This document shows positions 5,104 through 7,253 of a stretch of DNA of 7,253 bases, piece by piece. The notes beneath the pieces were generated by a model. That model ran no database searches and was not told where the DNA came from. It worked only from the letters and a program-made list of their open reading frames with translations. The position numbers were made by a program, and so were the translations under genes. The DNA comes from Candidatus Moraniibacteriota bacterium (GTDB lineage: Bacteria; Patescibacteriota; Minisyncoccia; CAIUEV01; JAHKAQ01): the NCBI GenBank assembly GCA_014729445.1, contig WJJX01000025.1, positions 1-7,253 of the forward strand, given 5' to 3'. Position 1 is the stretch's first letter, and every line of letters begins with the position of its first letter.

Positions 5104-6013
5104 TGAATTCTTCAATTAACTTTTTTGCCTCTTTTTGATTTTTTACCCAATGGATGTTTTTGTTTCTTTTAAACCAGGTCAATTGCCTTTTGGCGTATTG
5201 GCCGTTTTTGGTCCAAAGAATTTCAATTAGCTCTTTTTTTTTCAATTCGCCGTTGAGGTATTTGGGGATATATTTATATTCCAGGCCTAATTCTTCCAGC
5301 CTGCTTTGACTTAAATTGTTTTTGATCAGGCCTTCAACTTCCTCAATTAAGCCCTCTTCAAGTCTTTCTTTGAGTCGGATTTTGATTCTCTTTCTGATTT
5401 TTTTAATGGAGTATTTAATGCCTAAGATCAAGAAGTCATAAATTGGAGGGGTTTTCGCCGGCAAGCCGCTGTTTTTTTCTAAAATTTCAATCGCCCTTAT
5501 AACTCTTCTTTTGTTAGCTAAATCGATTGAACCATAAAATCGATTTTTTTTATCGATTTTTTTAAGTCTTTTTTGCAAAGCTTTGATGGTTGATCTATTC
5601 AGTTTTATTCTCAGATTATTATCTTTTTTTTCAAGTCCCAAATCGAAATTAAAAACAAGCGAATCTATATATAATCCGGTGCCGCCGACTACAAAAGGAA
5701 GTTTTCCTCTGCTTATAACATCATTTATAGCCTTTTGGGCAAGCTTTTTATAATCGAAGAGATTAAACTGCTTCCCGGGGTCGGCCACATCGATCAAATG
5801 ATATTTGATTTCGACTTTTTTTTGGGTTTTTGGATCAATGAAACTGTACTCTTTTAAATCCTTGCCGGTTCCGATATCCAAGCCCTTGTACACTTGTCTG
5901 GAATCGGCGGAAATTATTTCGCCGTTTAATTTGTAGGCTAAATCAACCGCCAGTTTGGTTTTTCCGCATGAGGTAGGGCCCAGAATAACTATAACCTTTG
6001 GTTTTTGTGACAT
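5060..6013 (-). CDS. miaA: tRNA dimethylallyltransferase MiaA
   Basis: A 317-residue MiaA, which transfers a dimethylallyl group from DMAPP to N6 of A37 in tRNAs reading UNN codons (i6A37), stabilising codon-anticodon pairing. Motifs in order: P-loop GPTSCGKT (12-19), ISADSRQVYKGLDIGTGK (34-51, with the catalytic Asp and substrate contacts), HLIDVADPGKQFNLFDY (72-88), GGTGLYIDS (110-118), NKRRVIRAIEI (167-177) and the C-terminal YAKRQLTWFKRN (273-284). Length is normal. The usual 'GYkE' segment appears as LGLEYKYIPKYL, a variant I associate with CPR-type MiaA. It starts one base after the stop of the helical ectodomain gene (TAA-A-ATG), so it is probably translationally coupled and driven by the promoter near 7173. 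The last 13 residues, SCQAQTRTQPDLY, go beyond the conserved end and overlap the FKBP gene in antisense. Confidence 0.96.
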   Translation of the reverse strand: MSQKPKVIVILGPTSCGKTKLAVDLAYKLNGEIISADSRQVYKGLDIGTGKDLKEYSFIDPKTQKKVEIKYHLIDVADPGKQFNLFDYKKLAQKAINDVISRGKLPFVVGGTGLYIDSLVFNFDLGLEKKDNNLRIKLNRSTIKALQKRLKKIDKKNRFYGSIDLANKRRVIRAIEILEKNSGLPAKTPPIYDFLILGIKYSIKKIRKRIKIRLKERLEEGLIEEVEGLIKNNLSQSRLEELGLEYKYIPKYLNGELKKKELIEILWTKNGQYAKRQLTWFKRNKNIHWVKNQKEAKKLIEEFTSCQAQTRTQPDLY

Positions 6014-6014
6014 T

Positions 6015-7109
6015 TTACCAGTTTTTTATGTTTATTTCGGGTTGTTCCACTTCCAGATTAACCGATTTTACAATTATTTTTGTCTTAATGTTATCCGCTT
6101 GCTCTCTTAAGATATCATAATCCTCTTTGCCTGTCTTTAGATAGAATTTCATTAATTGGTCCATATCTCTTTGGATGGAACGGTCGGCGATAAATTCGTT
6201 GTAGGCTTCGATTGATTTGTTATAAGAAGGCGATTCTGAATTGTTTAATTCCTGAATCAATCCCCGACTTAACCCCTCGGTAATCAAGGCGAATTTTTCC
6301 AGATAATTAATGGTTTTTAAGTGATATTCATTAAGCTCTTCAGGCGGATTCAATTCCCTTACTTCGTCCAAGGTGGAGCCTAAAAATCCCTTAAAAGCTT
6401 CGATTCTTCGACTTAATTCATTGAGGTCTGTGGCGGTGAAATAATTGGTTCTAAGCTTGTCTTTTTGGGTAAATAATTCCAAATTTATAATTTTGATTTT
6501 TTTAGTGTACTCGTAATACTTACTGGTTTCTTCCAATAAGAATAAACTGTTATCATAAAAACTCAATAAGTCCCGCTTTATAACCTTATGATCTTCTGTC
6601 TTAAGATTGACCACCCTTTTCTTGTTCTGCTCTATATTCTTGATCGACTTATCTAATTTTGATAACTCCTGTTCAATTTCCTTAATTGAGATTTCGGCGT
6701 TGGAATTATTGATTTGAATTAAATAAGAATAATCGCTGACTTCGTTGATGTTTGTCAAAGAATCATTAAAATTTTCCGCCAAAAAATCAAATGATTCTAA
6801 CTTATATTGATATTTTCTCCAAAAATTATAAAAAATCCCCACCATTAATAGGGAAATTAATAAAACAGATATCAAATAAAACAATATTCCTGTCGCTTTT
6901 TTCTTTTTTAAAACTTTTTTTCTTTTTTTAAAAAAGGATTTTTTGGGGCCTTTATTAAAAAACAAAGCCTTGTTTTCCGCCACCTTGTCTCCGCTTCTCG
7001 AATCAGCAATAGCAATATTTTTTTTACTATCTAATTTTGGGGCGGATTTCTCTCTTTGCTTTTTACAGACAAAACTGTTAAACCACTCAATATCGCTTAA
7101 ATTACCCAT
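6015..7109 (-). CDS. Single-span protein with long helical ectodomain, unknown function
   Basis: A 364-residue protein I do not recognise. Residues 1-73 are hydrophilic, ending in a very basic stretch (KKSFFKKRKKVLKKKK, 56-71). One membrane span follows (about 74-96), then a 268-residue ectodomain that appears almost entirely helical. Residues 130-215 have coiled-coil-like Leu/Ile spacing with alternating charge (KEIEQELSKLDKSIKNIEQNKK). A later segment, ELNPPEELNEYHLKTINYLE (251-270), has the 'PPeel...H' pattern seen in some extracytoplasmic helical-bundle proteins. There are no enzymatic motifs. Its only cysteine, C15, is in the cytosolic tail. The basic juxtamembrane run sets an N-in topology. 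It is the first gene of the minus-strand unit with miaA, directly behind a consensus promoter, but miaA linkage does not reveal its job. A surface structural or sensing role is possible. Confidence 0.7.
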   Translation of the reverse strand: MGNLSDIEWFNSFVCKKQREKSAPKLDSKKNIAIADSRSGDKVAENKALFFNKGPKKSFFKKRKKVLKKKKATGILFYLISVLLISLLMVGIFYNFWRKYQYKLESFDFLAENFNDSLTNINEVSDYSYLIQINNSNAEISIKEIEQELSKLDKSIKNIEQNKKRVVNLKTEDHKVIKRDLLSFYDNSLFLLEETSKYYEYTKKIKIINLELFTQKDKLRTNYFTATDLNELSRRIEAFKGFLGSTLDEVRELNPPEELNEYHLKTINYLEKFALITEGLSRGLIQELNNSESPSYNKSIEAYNEFIADRSIQRDMDQLMKFYLKTGKEDYDILREQADNIKTKIIVKSVNLEVEQPEINIKNW

Positions 7110-7253
7110 ATCTGTTTCGGATATTTTCTAAATAATGAAATAACAAGCGATTATAGCCGTATATTTACAGGTTGTCAATTTTATCGAATTAACTCATGTA
7201 AAATCAAAGTGAAAGCAGATACGTTTACTCATTTAGAAATCTGACCATAATCA
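7110..7253. other. Intergenic region at window end
   Basis: This stretch holds the promoter at 7150-7178 and no supported gene. On the minus strand, a short open frame enters from the window edge and stops with TAA at 7227-7225 (...MVRFLNE). It could be the tail of an upstream gene, but it is too short to call. Confidence 0.5.
7150..7178 (-). promoter_or_regulatory. Perfect-consensus sigma70 promoter of the minus-strand unit
   Basis: On the minus strand, TTGACA (7178-7173), a spacer of exactly 17 nt, then TATAAT (7155-7150). Both hexamers match consensus at all positions. Transcription would start near 7143, giving a leader of about 34 nt before the ATG at 7109. No operator-like inverted repeat overlaps it, which suggests strong constitutive expression. 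Confidence 0.85.

Noticed and set aside
7172..7204. Divergent plus-strand promoter (TTGTCA ... TAAAAT) overlapping the minus-strand -35
   Set aside because: The spacer would be 21 nt, too long, and no plus-strand gene starts in the window.
7225..7253. Minus-strand open frame ending ...MVRFLNE at the window edge
   Set aside because: Only a few codons are visible, so a gene tail cannot be told from chance.
1..7253. Mobile element, CRISPR array, phage or defence system
   Set aside because: No transposase, integrase or nuclease motif, no direct-repeat array and no terminal inverted repeats were seen. Both tRNA genes are intact, with no attachment-site duplication of their 3' ends nearby.

Overview
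The window (about 7.25 kb, AT-rich, densely packed) looks like chromosomal DNA from an uncultured Candidate Phyla Radiation / Patescibacteria bacterium, perhaps a Parcubacteria-type lineage. The placement is an inference. It rests on the low-GC, lysine- and asparagine-rich coding, the short small-membrane-protein genes, the absence of Shine-Dalgarno motifs, tRNA genes without an encoded CCA, and the style of the divergent AspRS, MiaA, FtsB/DivIC and SurA-N-like proteins. All complete genes read through without an in-frame TGA, and glycine is encoded by GGN. The standard bacterial code therefore fits, rather than the UGA=Gly code of Gracilibacteria/SR1.

Layout. (1) Positions 1-1129, plus strand: the 3' part of aspS (aspartyl-tRNA synthetase), followed 6 nt later by a Nudix-fold protein with a degenerate catalytic box. 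(2) Positions 1211-1294: tRNA-Leu(UAG) behind a good sigma70-like promoter. (3) Positions 1349-5103, plus strand: an envelope-oriented run behind a candidate extended -10 promoter. It holds a 30-residue single-span membrane peptide, a two-span membrane protein with a bacterial PH domain, an FtsB/DivIC-like divisome protein, a membrane-anchored SurA-N-like chaperone without a PPIase domain, tRNA-Thr(CGU) squeezed between coding genes, and a 575-residue membrane-anchored ectodomain protein with a degenerate FKBP domain. (4) Positions 7178-5060, minus strand: an unrecognised single-span protein with a long helical ectodomain, then miaA one base downstream. The unit starts at a perfect-consensus TTGACA-N17-TATAAT promoter, and miaA converges on the FKBP gene with a 44-bp tail-to-tail overlap.

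How the genes relate. Two themes are interleaved. One is translation and tRNA: aspS, two tRNAs and miaA. The other is the cell envelope: the small membrane peptide, PH protein, FtsB/DivIC, SurA-N-like protein, FKBP-like protein and helical ectodomain protein. The most interesting point is that a SurA-N-type chaperone lacking a PPIase domain lies next to a separate membrane-anchored FKBP-fold protein. These are the two modules that trigger factor carries in one chain, so a surface folding pair is possible. The FKBP pocket is so altered, however, that a binding or structural role is at least as likely as catalysis. No mobile element, CRISPR array, phage gene or defence system is visible.
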